Positions 1 to 14,600 of a stretch of 64,000 nt of DNA are shown here, piece after piece. The notes under the pieces were generated by a model, which saw only the letters and a list, made by a program, of their open reading frames with translations, had not been told where the DNA came from and searched no databases. The position numbers and the translations under genes were made by a program. Source of the DNA: Pelecanus crispus (taxonomy: Eukaryota > Chordata > Aves > Pelecaniformes > Pelecanidae); assembly GCF_030463565.1 (NCBI RefSeq), contig NC_134655.1:9498372-9562371 (forward strand), read 5' to 3'. Position 1 is the stretch's first letter, and each line of letters opens with the position of its first letter.

Positions 1-3000
1 AGTAGCTTAAGTTTCAAAGCTTAAAAGAACAAATATTTAAGTCGATGGTCACACATTATGCAGCCTAACAATTCACTGCCTGTAATGCACTCTGCCTAGC
101 CATAAAATGCAGTGGAAGTGTGACTTTATCCTGTTAGAACGTCTTTTTATTAGTGCGATTCAGTTTGTCACCACTATTTTGTGGTTACATAACAGAATAA
201 AAGTAAAAATTTTGAAAAAGGCTGTCACAACTCTCAGCACTTTCTGGCAGCTTTGGCTGAGACAAAGAAATAGCCCAACCTGCCAACTTCAGAGAGGCAT
301 CCAGAACTCAGCAAAAACTCCCCCGCCTCCGTTCTGCCAGTGCAGCTTAGTCCTGTCCTCCAGTATCCCCACTGTTCAGCTACTGAACCTCTCCTGAGCA
401 GAACCTGTCAGTTATGGAAAACTGGGCCAGACTCTGGCTTGGTTTTGTAATTTGGACAAATGTCTTCTTAGAATCAAATTGAGTGGACCAAGCTCATTTC
501 ACCTGTCCTAAACTGTTCCTGAAACAAGGTCTCCAGAGGTGGAAGGTTATGCATTAATATATTCATTCCAAAACTTGACCTATTCCTTCCTTCCTTTTTC
601 TTTTACTTCTCTCTTTTTAAGAGCTATTTATGCTCATTTATCTGAGGAATTTTGTTTTTTAAAATGTTTGGTAGCCAAACAGGGAAAAAAAAAAAATTGA
701 GATTGAGCTAACAAAGTCTTTATTATCTTAGCGTTTTAAAGGAAATAAAGCCTAACAATGGTATCTTGAATTTATTCTCTGCTTCATCGGATATGACATA
801 TCAAGAAAGAAAAGATAGCAGTGACTGTCTACCATACCGTCTCAATGCAGGTCTAAAGAAGATGCAAAGAAAAGTCAAATAAGCTTATGATAGCTGATTA
901 AAAAAACTGTGATGTAGGTTACCTCTTTGTTAGAGGAAACACTAATACCTGTGCTCTGGATTAACTTGAAAGCACATGAAAGGCCCTTGCTGAACTTGTT
1001 TCAAGAGTTTCACCAGACCTTGATTCAAATGTTCCGAGATCAGCAGGAATTTTGTGATTGACAAGACCTGGCCTTTGATCAGATACCTGCAGAAGGCACC
1101 TGCGCAATGTCCAGCCGCTATGAGAACATCCTGCTGCAGCTGGGCTTTCATTATTTATGCCCTGGTGGACTTGCAGTCAGCACACTGCTAAATGTCATCA
1201 TCATTCAGGTAGTCATACGACATGGTGATGAACTTTGTTATTGGTTGGGCTGTTATATACATTGTAATAAGGTCCTTCTTCAACATTCTTCAGGTGATAA
1301 ATTATTGAGGTTGAAGCCTCTCTCCTCCAAAGGTTTTCTCCAATCACTGAACCACTCTTGAGACAATCTTGTAAAATTACAGACACCAGGACTGCCATCA
1401 CAGTGGTCTCAATGTTGCAATACATACATATATTTATATATATATAAAAAATCCTTTCCCTAGCTCCTTTGCGTTGTTCTGCAGTGTTACTAGTCAAGGC
1501 TTCCTAGTGGGAGCTCCTGCTGAATTGTGTGGTGACAGGGTTTGCTTTCATAATCAATTACGAATTCCACTGAAAAAGGCAATCCAATTATTCCCCAGCT
1601 CCCAACTATGCCAAGCACAAGAGCTTATGAGGCCACACATTCAGCCAGATAAGGGAACTGATCCGCCTTAAAAGTGACCTACCAAAGAAAATACTGACCA
1701 CATGGCCACTTGCCAATGGAAATGGCAGGGAAGAATCTTCCTTCAAGAACAAGGGCTTCATTGCCTTAACATCATTAAAATTCACCTATGGATTATTTTC
1801 AATTTTCACTTCTCAGAATACAGCCCCCATTTTTATATAGATTGCATTGCTTGTTCCTAACTATCCAGCTTTATAGCTCTGCATTTGTCTGTACTAACTA
1901 AAATGAACAGGTAGATTTGTTTGCACGGGCTGAGGTCATGGAGTAACCCAAACTCCTCTTCATGGGTGCCCTGACCAGGTCATGACCTGCCACCCTGACA
2001 ATTTTTACGTCACCCTTAGATACTAGCAATGATTTTATATCTATCATTCACATGCAAAAATGCAGGGAGTCAGGCCTCCTACCATTCCCACACAAACATG
2101 GCAAAAACACCCCCATTTAAATGACGATGCCCCATTAACAACTACTTTTTGATATGTCAGTTAACTAGCACTTAATCCATTTAAGATGGGCTTTGCTGAT
2201 ACTGTAGAGTGTTAATTTTTTATCAGAATGTCACACCGTAGTAAGTTAAATGCTGTACAAAAGCCTAAGCATATTACATCTACATACACAATAAAGCCTA
2301 CCATTTTATCACCACAGTTTTACAACCTGGGCTTCCAAAGCTGCTAAATTCTTTTCTATTTTTTAACATTCCATGCCTAAGTTTTCAACCTTGAACAGTA
2401 ACTGAAAAAATGGAAATTAAATAATTTACCAGTTTCAGATTCTAACCAGTAAATTGCTGTGAATTTGTAACCGTGCTATCATTTTCATTGTACTACATTG
2501 GCCATTTAGGTGAATGATAACCCAGGAGACAGCACCATGCAGGGCTAGCAAACAAGTAAATCATTTAGATTGCACACTGCTTTCAACTGAAAAAGGGGCA
2601 GTAAATCTGTCCTGCCATTGCCTTCTCTTTTGTTGGATTTTCAGGATGGTGCAGTCTTTTCATTGAAACAAATAAAAAAATTCTACAGATTTAATTTATT
2701 GTCTGGGTTTTGCGCATAATGACTAAGGCTGACCAATACAAGTCAATGCGCTAGAAGAAAAGGTTTAGTCATTTAAGATCGTGCCAGATATAACATACAG
2801 CTAGTTTTAAGCATATGAAGAGAAAATTCTGGTTGCAGCATGGCACCATCTAACGGCTTTGGTTTTAACTGCAAGAACTCTAAATAAACAGCTCTGAGTG
2901 CGGGAGTACAAACTGCCCTTATATAATTATTTTTGCTCACCTGCCTCACTATGTATCATAGCCATGTAGGAAAAAAAAGAGGAAATCATGTAAGTTTAAA

Positions 3001-3792
3001 ATATAAATCTGGACTGGCAACTTACATGGTAGTAGCAGCTGCAACCTATTTTCAAACCATGGCTGAGTATTTTAGTTTCAAAATAAGCACTTTAACACAA
3101 AAAAACCCTAGGTATACAAGCAGTGCAGTGTTGTCTACACACATAAATAACAGAACACTGTATTTTCAGAACTTATAACTTACTTTTGGATGACTTTTGC
3201 CAAGAAAAAGTATGCCTTGATTTTCTGTTATTTTGCACAGTGTAACATTACATTTCCTTGAAACGTATGCTCACAAAGACAGAACTTTGTACAATTCATT
3301 GGCAACTACTGTTTTGATTTTGTTTGTCAGCAAGCTAGAGATAGGTAAGAGACAATCAAGACTCTTGGATTGCATTCCCATCTGCTGGTGACTTACTGTA
3401 TCATACTAAGCAGATCACTAGTTTGCCTGCATGAAAATTGTTTTCATTACAAGTATAGAAATACTAATAAAATTCCCTGTAAGGGTGCCAAAGATTTATT
3501 AATCTTTTAAGTATGTTAAGAACTGAAAACATGCATTGTCATGAGAAAAATTATTGTCATAGAAATTTCCCAGTAACAGATGCAATGGCCAGCATTTATG
3601 CACAGAATAGCCACAACATAGGCAGAAATCTTCATTTGAATATGAAGTGTAGTTTAAGAACACAATTGCCATTTAGATGTTAACAAAAAAACAAGCTGTA
3701 TGTAAGAGACTTAAAAGTGAAAGGCTCCATAACTTTACCATTCCCTCAATTCCATTCAACACAGGTAAAAGATAGTTTAAACCTAAGAAAAG
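1..3792. other. AT-rich non-coding DNA
   Basis: No reading frame here resembles a known protein, and no frame longer than about 95 codons exists. The stretch is AT-rich with A runs (for example near 690) and many stops in all frames. Overlapping short frames on both strands at 942-1497 sit in slightly GC-richer sequence but match nothing I recognise. It is most simply intergenic, or intron of an unseen non-coding transcript. Confidence 0.6.
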
Positions 3793-3977
3793 GGTGATTG
3801 AAGACCGGAACAGGTTGCCCAGAGAGGCTGTGTACTCTCCTCTCTCGGAGATATTCAAAACCCAACTAGACACAGCCCTGGGCACCCTGCTGTAGCTGCC
3901 CTTGCTCTGAGCAGGGTTGGACTGGCTGTTCTCCGGAGGTGCCTGCCCACCTCAGCCATCCTGTGGTTCTGTGATTC
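3793..3977 (+). mobile_element. CR1 LINE, truncated 3' end
   Basis: The sequence follows the avian CR1 3' end in sense orientation: a GGAACAGGTTGCCCAGAGAGG block, then the GGTTGGACT block, and a terminal GGTTCTGTGATTC that matches the short 3' tail repeat. Only about 185 bases remain, which is typical of 5'-truncated CR1 insertions. It has no coding capacity. CR1 is the dominant LINE of birds and reptiles, so this supports an avian source. Confidence 0.9.
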
Positions 3978-6900
3978 CCTCAAATATTTGTTGCTGCTTT
4001 TGAAATAAAAGCCAAAACCTCAACACAGAATTACATTGTGTCCATCTCCAAATTTTGTGCTTATCCTCCAAATCTCCTAAGATTTAGGAAAGTTCCCTCT
4101 CTTGTAAATATTTAGGATAATATCTGACGCTAGCCAGGGAGTGAACTACTATACTGAATCTGGAACTAACTCAATGGCTCCAGAGACAAACTAAACATAA
4201 TGAAAATGTTTCAAGTCACTACAGTGGAATTTGGCCACAACTGGTACAATCCATATTACACAATTTTTTCATTTACAAAAATAGCCCCATGAATAAACCA
4301 GCAAAATTTTAAAGGCAAATCTATAAAGTAATTCAACTGTTCTCACATACTGAAAATAAGTTTTCACAAAAGCTCTAATAAATGAGAGAACAATTTTTGA
4401 AAAGCATGAATAAAAGTACAAAATCAAGTGATAGAGAAATAGACCTGATTAATACACATACCCCAGACCTTCTCTTTTTTATCCTTTAGAGAGACACATT
4501 CAAAGGATCTCCTCGCTTTTTCCTCCACACAGACTTTCACATGTTCCACTCATGTACAAATAATCAGTTATTTTTATGATTACTGCTGGCTTGGAGCCTA
4601 TTCGTATCACTAATGCAAAAACATTTGCTGACTCAGCTATAATTTGGTTGTCCGCTTTTATGATTACAGTGTCAATCTGTTTGGAAGTGCAGCTGGTTCT
4701 GAATCGTGTCCTAAGAAGCAGGATGTGTATGAATACATACGCTTTGGCAAAGCCTAAAGCACCACAATAATGCATTTCTATTAGATCCCTCTTGTAAAAC
4801 TGGATCTCAAATACGGTTTTGAGGCCTATGCTTCAGGGGTGCAATAATGCACTTGTCCAACTCACAGAAAACTGAGATATGAACAGGGAGCCACTGTTGC
4901 TCCTGTCCAACACTTTGAACAGATGCGAACAGTCACATGGACAGTAGTGTAGTGAATACCACAACCTGCACAAGAAAAAAAAAAAAAAACCTAACAAAGG
5001 AGATAGCCTGAAATAATACTGTTATTAACTGTAAGTGTAGATACATTATTCAAACATAAAACATTTTCAAAAAACAAAAATAAAAATTCATTTAGTGTAC
5101 TAGCAGTACCTGTCTGTGGAAAAAAGCAAACATAAAAGAGTTAAATACTCAATCACAGAATCATATATTATAACTTTGCATTTATATAATACATTTAGAG
5201 GTCTGTTCCAACTACAGATTCTTGCAACTGGAATACAAAACCCCCCCAGCGAAATTGAAATCTAAACGTAGACATAGTTCTTGTTTACAAGGATAGCTGT
5301 AAAAGCAAGAAACAGAAACAAGAGCCTGAGGCATTGACAACAAGTTCTTTCCAGCTGGAAGCCCCATGCACAAAAGGTAAGCTACTTTACAAGGTAAGCA
5401 GAGTGATATATTTACCATTGGTTGTGCAAACATATAACCAAAGACTACCATACGACATATACTGGGGAAAAAAGTGAAAAGACTGTTGAAGAAACGTAAC
5501 TTGACAGTTCAGACTGAAGAACATCACAAAGAATAAAGAGCAGCAGTTTAAGGATCACACTGAAACAAAGGAATACAAGACAAAGACTAGGCCACAGTAA
5601 GATTTTTGGAGAAATTAATTATGTTATTTAACTAAACATAAAGAAACATAGTCCAGTTAAAGCATGGAAGAAACCACAAAGTCTACTGAGAGAAGTTGCC
5701 TTTCAGTAGTTTTTATGCCTACAGTTTAATATATCCCCCAAAATTTATCTCGCCATATGTTTTAAAATATTCATATCAATTTTTCCCATCATTTCCCTTG
5801 ATAATTTTATCATACACTTTCTCTAAAGAAAAAATAAATAAAGGTAAAATAACAATGAATTACATATTTTTCAAGCTGTGATCTCTCGATCTCTGTATGC
5901 AGAGATTCCACTGTGTCTGACAACTGTTCAAAAATCTCACTTCTATACTGCTTATGTAGTATCAAAGTCCTACATAAGCAGAGCTGGAGCAAGAGCAAGT
6001 ACTGCCTTCCTGCATTTTAACTTCACTCCCCTATGCCCTATGGCTTTGTTTAATAAAGGTAAATCACGGTGAGAAACTTACTGTTCCTCTTTAAACTAAC
6101 CTCCCACAGCTCAGAATATTTTTTTTTTTCCTCTGTGAAAACAGCAGCATCGTGGCCACTTCCTGTACCCTGCTTTTTAAACTTCTGTCTCCACAGAACA
6201 TCACAGTGCTGCAGGTCACGCACAGCTTCCTGGTGGAATACCATGGGTGGTTCAACACTTCAGCAGGACAGAGCTGCTACAGGTCACAGCTTAGGCACAC
6301 TAATAAAACAGCACGTGAAAAAGCATATTGTGCTTGTCATTGAGAGGCTGCCTTTTAGTCCTTCTGAGATTAGGAACATTAATAGCCACACGAAAAAGAC
6401 CTACTGTTAGAGGTTTAGCTCCCTTTTTTAGCTGTCTTTTCTTAAAATGTTAAGTACATGTTCCCGGGTTCTTTTCAACTCGAGTCTGCAAGAGAAAAAC
6501 TGTCTCAGCTCCTTCTCTTCCTGTCTACCTGGTATCAGTATGTTTAGCCCTTACTTACCTTTCCCTTCCCAAATCACAGATACATAACATGATAAAAAAT
6601 GGTGCTATTTAACAACCTGATAGGTGGTTGTTAAAGAAAAGGAAACAAAGCAACTGAAGGTGTTATTACTACACAGTTGCATTATAGTGATATCCTGACA
6701 CTACAAAAAGGTGTTATGGTAGAAATATGGAATAAAACCTGTGAGACTAGCAACAGAGCCTCTGTTTGCATTCCTCCAGATCTGAATTTCCTTCTCTGTA
6801 CTACATATTCTCCAAACAGTCTACCATTGCCAGCTTTTATTTCTGTGTTCCTGTATGGCTGAGAAACTGGGGGATGGAATGCAGATTGCAAAAATAGGGC

Positions 6901-9900
6901 ACAATAGAGGAACAGCATAAAACAGTAGTGGGAGAAAGGCAGCAGCCACAAAAGAATTTCAGCTATGAACTATTCTAGTTCCTTTTAGAGAAAAGATGAT
7001 GGTAAATCACCTACCAGTCCCTAACAAAAATGCTTGAGTATTAATTCTTTGTATTAGAACGAAGGACACAATTCTACTGAAGTCATGCAAGAAAAACAAG
7101 GCTGACAATAAACTTGTTTTCAGAATGCTTAGTATTAGTGTACACGCTAATGAGGGTAAATGCATAAATGGATAAGTGTATTTTTTGTATGAGAGGAAAT
7201 AATAGCATTTGGCAATGGCTAGCATATCTGGCTAGCATTAAAACAAGGGAAAAAGAATCACCATCTTCACCCACATAGGAGAAAACAGAATTCAGATCCA
7301 GACTCAGTGGCATTATAGATTGCCTCCTGTTCAGTGGAAATATTTGTAGAGATGTATCCCTTATGCTGACTTTGAAATGTGCCTTTAATGGAATTCTTTC
7401 TTTTCCTTTAATCCATCCATCAAGCTTGATAGCAAAGAACAGACCTTTCAACAAATAGCACACTTTCCTTTCTGCATAAATTAGGCTCATCTGACTGGAC
7501 AATCTTCATCCAGGGGTTGAATAACCTGGTTTTGTAAATATTATCCACTCTTTCAATTATAATCTCTGTTCTTCCCAGTTCTTTAAAAACATGTCACATC
7601 CTATTGAAGTGTTAAGTAGAGAGACAGAAAAATGCAAATTGCTGTTCACATTGAAAGGAAATCACAGTTTAGAGGGGTATTTGGAGTACACGATTCTGAG
7701 TACTTATTTGCTGCTCCCTCCTGACTTGCTAACTGTCTTTATGATAACTGATCCAGCTTGCTCAGTGTCCCAGTTCACCAGTCAGGAAAATGACCAAAAC
7801 AGTATGCTCTTCACAAGCCTAGCGATACCTACACAAATGAAGACAAAGTCCTTGTTTCAGTGAGCTTATTCTGAGACTTAATATGTGGAAAACATTTTTA
7901 TTGCTTAATTCAAAGTAGAGTAGCTAAGTGAAAAGCTATTTTGTTTTATTTAACAACAACAACAACAGTAATCTCTGTGGGCAGACGCATAAGCAGAAAA
8001 ATACTTTCTCTCACAAGCTAGCTTCACCTTGGTAGTGTGAGAAAAAACATGATGCCTTTTAATCACAGCTGGTTAGCACTCCTTGGTCAGAAAAAACAAT
8101 CAGTGATCAATTTTTTTTTCATTGAGCTCCTTGGAACTATACAGTTCCAGACTTAGTTTCCTCTGGTGCCACTGAGCCATGCTCTGGAATAAGGCAGAGA
8201 TGTGAAAACACTTTGTTCTTCCTCTTGTCACAGATTTAAGCCAGTTGTTCTGGCAAGTCAGACAGGGGGGGATTCTCTGTGTGTCACTGAAGTGCTTTGA
8301 TTCTTATCTAATCAGTCAATACCATGGCAGCCTCATGAAGTTCCAGGAGCAATGAGGACTGCACATACCTGTACAGACAGCGAACATCTCATTCAAAGGA
8401 CACAGGTTTGCTACTACCCAGCACTACTCCTTCCAACACAGTCAACCCTCCTAAATGCATATATTCCCATCTTGACAGCTTACCCGGAAACCTATGTATC
8501 TCCTCTAGATCCATACAGCCTCCTGGATTCATCAGATGCTCATAAGCATGGAAGAGCCAGGAGAGGTATCCACAGCCAGGCATTAAAAAATGGTGGCAAC
8601 CTGAGATAAGAAAAAACAACCTACTGCCAGCAGTTCCTGTTTGACCATACTATTCTCAAGAGCAATGACAGCAGCAGTAGCAGCAACACTTCTGACTAGG
8701 CTCTGCAACTCTTTTTGTGCAGCATGTTGCTTTGAAGATCCTGGTGTACTGTTATGGTTTGCGTAGCACAATTCAGAAACTCTACACTATTTTACTGCTT
8801 GCATGTACATCCTCTTCTACTGACTGCCCCAAGTAACTACAGTGACACACAACCCTTCTCAGAAAAAACCTGTCCTAATTTGTTACTTGAACTTTTTTTT
8901 CTGAGCAGAATACTTCCACAAATTTCCTCCCAACAAGTTCCTGTAATAAAGAGTCTGTTTCCCTTTTAATTTTTGGCCTTTTGTATTTTATACATAAAAA
9001 TATTATATGATATTCTGTGGCTTTAAAATTAATCATTTGACCACTTAAACAAGGAAAAATACCTTTTTCCCCTTCATATAAAAAGATGCCATTATAATGA
9101 ATGTCTATGCAGATCTGATAATCCTCCTAGAGCAGAAAACACATCATATCTACACAGCGAGAACAACAAGTTTCTCAGCAGCCATTATCTGTTGTTTCCC
9201 CTCTTGCTACATTTTGCATTACAGTAACCCCACTACTGATAGTGTACACTTTCTCTAGAGTACCTCTGTCTTGCCTTGACTGACTTCCCTTTTTTTCTCT
9301 GTGCTTTCTCCCCACAAAGCTCTCCAGATCACCTTCTTCTTCCTGGTCTCACGATAATGACATTGTGTAAGTAATTCTGTCCCTCTGCATTCAATACATT
9401 CTTCAGCTTACATTTGCTCTCTATTGTACAGACTGAACATCTTACATTATAAAAGGTAACTCAGTCTAAGTACTTTATATATGATTCTCTGTATTTTCTC
9501 CCTGTGATGATTTACCTTGAGACTGCTAGACTAAAGATCAGTTCAGACTGCATGCACTACCAGCTGAAAACCTCTTAACATTAAGGTTCTTGACACTATA
9601 TTTCAACAAACCTCACTGTATTAGTTAGCATCAAATGTACATGAATGGTTTGAAATTGATGCTGAACTGGAAGTATATATCATATACCAGCTTCACGTTA
9701 CATGAACCAGTCAACCATTTTCAGTTATTAGTCTCTTTACAGCAGAACTGAGTTTTAGTTCAACTGCTTCAGATAGTCAGAGGCCCATACACATGCCAAA
9801 CCCCTACCTTCTTATTCCAGCTGGATGGCCTTGCAGGGGAGTAAGCAGATATTGTCAGATGCCAGCACAGCCATGCTTTACAGTATGTCTTCACAGCTCA

Positions 9901-11561
9901 AGCACTATGTCTTCAGTCTATCTGTTTTGACTTAGACTAGGCTAATTTAAGTGGATTTAACATGGGTTAATACCATGGTGAATACAACAAAGCCGAAAGA
10001 CTTGCAGAAACTACCAAAGCTAAGCTGCCTATGAATAAAATACAAAATAAGGCACTAAGTGTATTCATTGCTTACCAACTTCAGGTTCTTAAGACTCACT
10101 TCCAGTGTCTAATTTTCAGACAGTTGATATAACATTCAAGGAGGCGATTAGACAGAATGATATAGTTTCAGAGTAGTTTTACATTGCATATCTAGGAAGA
10201 TTGTACAAAGTTTTGTCTTCAAGCCTCATTAATGAAACAAAAATCTTGGGAGAAGGGCTGACATATGTATTTGTGAATAAATCACTTGTGACTGTTAGCT
10301 GAAAAAAAGCATTTTATAAGAGGGAAAAAATAGAGTACAAATGCTGGGAAGATCATTCTTCTAGACCTGTTTTCAGTAGCGTCCCATGGCATGCAAGACA
10401 CTTAACAAAACAGAGTTACCATATTTTAGTGTAATTTCTACAGTTCTTAGAAGAATTCTAAAGACAGTGTAATAATCAGCACACAATATGGTCCATTTTT
10501 GTTGAGCAGCCCAGAGTTTCCTTGAACTGGCAGCTCTTTCACCCTGCATTTTAATCACTCAGGAATGTATGAAGAAGGGGTAATCCTCTATGTAATATAT
10601 ATACACACAAAAGTAACTTGGATACATTACAATGGTGTCTGCTTAAGATGATTCTACACTTCTTCACCTCTAAATTTCCCACTAACTCTACTCTGGCATT
10701 ATCAACAAAGCTGAAGTGGGCAGATAAAGCAGGGGAGAGAAGCATAAAGAAGGCCATACCATTAACTCAGATATAATGAAAAGTCACCTATGGCACTTTA
10801 AACAGTTCTTAAAATTCATAAAAACTTTGCTTATGTGAAGTTTCACTCCTACACAGTCTTCTCTGAATTATACTTCAGTGGGATTTCTTCTGTGATCAGC
10901 AGCTCTAATAGTCAGGCTACAAAAACTACAAAAAGGTTCTGCTCTACTTGCGCTGGGGTGATTACATAGATGCCTGACAGACTGCGTACAGATGACTGTA
11001 TGTATCTAATACTGGAAAGGGGTAGGAGATTATGAATCTGTTTTCCATAACCTTTTTGTCCTTTTGCTCCCAATGGGACGATTTTGCAGTGGCATAATGC
11101 AGGGTTTGTACACCCCATTATATGAGTCTGGAAGGAGCTAATGGGCTGTTGGGTACCTAATCAGCCTCTCCCAGAGGCGAACAACAGACTTCAAAGGAGG
11201 CACAAAAAAGGAAGAGCCCTGCTTAATTAGCGCTTAGCTAAGAAGAGGAGCAGACTTGGGGGAAGACACAAGGGTAACTGCTCCCTGTCAAAGCCCCTTG
11301 GTAGAGAGGTAGGCCTGGCAAAAGATGTTTGCTTCTTTGGCTGCCAACATTCAACTCAAGCTTGCCTGAGTCATGTCAGCATGGACATTTTTCATGTATT
11401 AGTCATTCATAGAAAAGAACAAAGAACCTGCTGTCAATACAACCCAGAAGCAAAACAAAAACGGAACTGTTCTGTATGTTTAGGTCTAATTTTACATACA
11501 CAAAAAGAAATAGAGGTTGCACATATCTTAAGCAGAGGGTTACACCCTTTCACTCCTTCAG
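3978..11561. other. AT-rich non-coding DNA
   Basis: No exon or RNA gene is supported. The stretch has an A run at about 4974-4990, a short (AAC)n run near 7951-7967 and scattered low-complexity tracts. The longest frame, about 139 codons on the - strand at 7083-7502, shows no domain or motif and has the leucine/isoleucine/phenylalanine-rich composition expected of random AT-rich sequence. Positions 11100-11340 are somewhat GC-richer and lie just before the exon-like island described next. Confidence 0.55.
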
Positions 11562-11663
11562 GTGTCTGAGGGCTGGGTGGAGCAGTGGAATGACCAGGAG
11601 GGAATGCAGGCAGAGGTGCGGGTTGCTGTGCGCTGCGGGAAGCTAACGAGGGCACAGTCCCAG
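11562..11663 (+). other. Exon-like GC-rich island
   Basis: This 102-base stretch is preceded by a pyrimidine-rich tract ending in CACTCCTTCAG and followed by CAG|GTACGC, so it is framed like an internal exon. One frame is open for exactly 34 codons, starting GVSEGWVEQW-like if read across the acceptor (in phase: VSEGWVEQWNDQEG). It is clearly GC-richer than the DNA around it. I do not recognise the peptide and see no partner exons that would complete a protein. It could be an exon of a long non-coding RNA, part of an old repeat, or chance. Confidence 0.18.
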
Positions 11664-14600
11664 GTACGCTCACTGCCTGGCTTTAGAGAACAGTCACGAT
11701 TCAGGAGGCATTTAGATATATATATATAAAACTGTAAGTTGTAAAGGGCTTTTAAACATTAACTTTGTATAACTTTTGTGCTTTTTATTAGAAAAGGCAA
11801 GAAAAGATGTGATTTTTGTCATGACAGGTGTTTTTAGGGTTTTTCCTTTCTTACTTTTTACCTAAGAACTATCAGAAACTAAATGTGGTCTTCAGTGATT
11901 TGCCTGTGAGAGCTGGACAGTAACGGAGAAGAGGGCGATATTCTAAGACAAATATATGTTCATAATAAGCTCATAAATAAATCCTTAATAAAGGACAGAC
12001 AAACAAAACCTGAATTTCTCTTACAGAATTGTGAACCACACAGATGCCTCATCTGACTCTTCACAGGTTATCACTGTATTATTTGAAACAATAACCTTTA
12101 AAAAAATATTAAGGAGTAATTAAAAAGATAACCAAGAGAAGTTTTAATGGATATAGGAAAATATACCCTCATCTTAACTACCTTTAACAGAAAGAGATTA
12201 TGAGAAAATATTGTTCCAGAAGAAACTTGTAATAAACAATTTCACTATCAAACCAGCTAGATATTTTCTGCTTAAATGTTTTATGTATGCCTGTGTATAA
12301 ATACATATATTTAAATAAAAATATTTTGTCCTCTTTTTGTTACAATTGATTTTAATTTTAATTGTTCTTTCTCAATTTCATTTTTTTCTCTCAACTGCAT
12401 CTCAGATGAAGGTTGGGATAACTAGGTACACTGATATTAATAGAATATACCATTTGAGTATAGAGACCTCCAACATTAGTATTTTCTCTTAGAAACCTTT
12501 TAATTTCTTGCTTGCATCTTGCTGTGTTGGAAACAAAGCAGATTGATTTCTCATAATACCCAGGAGAATACAAGGCATCGACAGCTGAGGCAAGGGACAC
12601 AGAAGCTTTGGAGACATTAAAATAACAGAAACAAGAGCTTAAGAACAGCATCTATACAGACTGCTTCACATCTTGTATTACGAAACCTACTCACGTCTAG
12701 AGGATACCACTTTGTTTTCAAAGACCAGATGAAGTGCACAGTCAGATTTATTATATGCTTCAGAAAAAGAGAGATGGTCTCTGAATAAGGAATCCACACT
12801 CAAATGCACAGCAAAACAAATGTACAATTCTCCTATTTCACATTCTTCATACTGAGTATCATAGAGGTGCACAAGCCTTTCTACGCAGGTTAATTCACAG
12901 ATGGGAAAATAAAACTCATGTTAATAACAGAAATCTGTATAAGCTCAAGTCCTTAGAACAGAGGCTTCAAAAGCAAGCAGAATTAAGAGTGGCTGTTCAC
13001 CACAGGGTAAATGAGGAAAAAAAATGTTAAGGATGGGTAAACTGTGGTGAAAGTGTCTGTTGATTCTTTATCTTAAGACTAATTGAGTAGGGCATGAGCA
13101 AAGTATTATAAAGAAATAAAGAATGTGATAGACAAATAAGTCTTAAAGTGCTATCTCTCCTAATATTTACTATAAGCTTTTGACAATCAAGGACCTTCTG
13201 TAGAAATACCCAACTCTTGTTTTTTAAAACACAATGAATTAAATCTAATTTAGAAATATCTGGTCTTTGTGTTAAAAACAACCCCAAAAAGTAAGTAGAA
13301 AAGCATCATGATCTAAAGAGGCTAAAGGAAAGACAGCATGAGGGAAGTATGGCTAAAACCGAACAAATTATTATATTTTCATGTAGTACAGATCTAAGTT
13401 CAGCATGAAGACTGCCATTAAAACATAGCCTAAAAGTAAGTGGAAAAGGCAACCTATTATTCCATAGTAGCTTCAGCTGTTTCAAAAGGGTGGGATATCT
13501 TTATCATTAAAATATTAATCAGTATCTATTTTGCATTAACTTTTCATTTTATTCATTGCTTATATTAAATATGTAGCAAAGCAGAAGTAGTGATAATGTA
13601 ATAAAGATGCCCATTTAACATCTCCTCCTGAAACAGTCTTGTGAATAACTATACGCAATGTAAAGCTAAAGTCTCTGAATTGAAGAATGTCCTTTGTTTG
13701 CCACTTAAATGAAATGAACACAACATCCGTAAGATTATTACAAGGGATTTCATTAAAAACTAGTCTTTGCTCTCCTAGCTATGTATTAAGAGGAAATCAA
13801 CTTTCTTTCACATATATTATCACTGCTTCAGAACTTGATATAGGGCTAATAAACTAAGGACCTCTACTTTATGAAAAAAATCCTTCAGGATCCCTTGCAC
13901 ATTCTGTAAAACTAGGAATATTAAATGCAGTACCTGGCAAAGTTGGCAACTCTGGTCATTACAATTCACATATCTAAAATCTCAATACACTTTCAATTTG
14001 ATACAGCACTGGTTCCCAAACTTCTCTTCCAACAAAGCGCTGTCAGCACAGAATATTTATTGAAGGCCGCTACGCACAGTTCATACTGACATTTTAATTG
14101 GAAGCAGATCATCTTCAGGCTGCTCCTGGTAGCATCACCAGAAGTGCAGGCCTATGTGCATCCCACTTCCTGTGCTGTAGTATTTCTACTATCGACATCA
14201 GGCCAACCTTAAACAATTTGGAAATTCAGCTTTTCTAATCAACCGGAAGACTCATTAACAGTGAAAATTTTGGTTGCTTTCCTGGGGGAAGAGTCCTGCT
14301 TGCATTTGACTCCCGTGTATTCCTTGAAATGGACATCCATAGACATATGCACAAAATCAATAAATATACAGGCAGAAAGAAAAGCAAAAATATCCACAAA
14401 ACACCAGTACTGCCAAACGCCATTAGGAAGATATGCAACTCCCATTTGGTTAAAAAATTCTGATCAACGTGAAATTTCTTTTAATGATTTTTTAGGTGCA
14501 TGTTACTTCAGACTGCAAATCCTATAAGATTGCTGGAAAATTTCCTTTCATTAAAAATATACTTAAATGCATTTAGAGCACCTATTCAAATGCTAGACAT

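Noticed and set aside
942-1497. Overlapping short frames on both strands, suspected old retrocopy
   Set aside because: No frame matched a protein I recognise, and stops interrupt any longer reading; left as unexplained sequence.
5150-5225. Possible CR1 antisense remnant (AATCACAGAATCAT ... TTAGAGGTCTGTTCCAACT)
   Set aside because: The two matching words are separated by unrelated AT-rich sequence and the total is too short to call.
7083-7502. A 139-codon - strand frame
   Set aside because: No motif, no splice or promoter context, and a composition typical of random AT-rich sequence.
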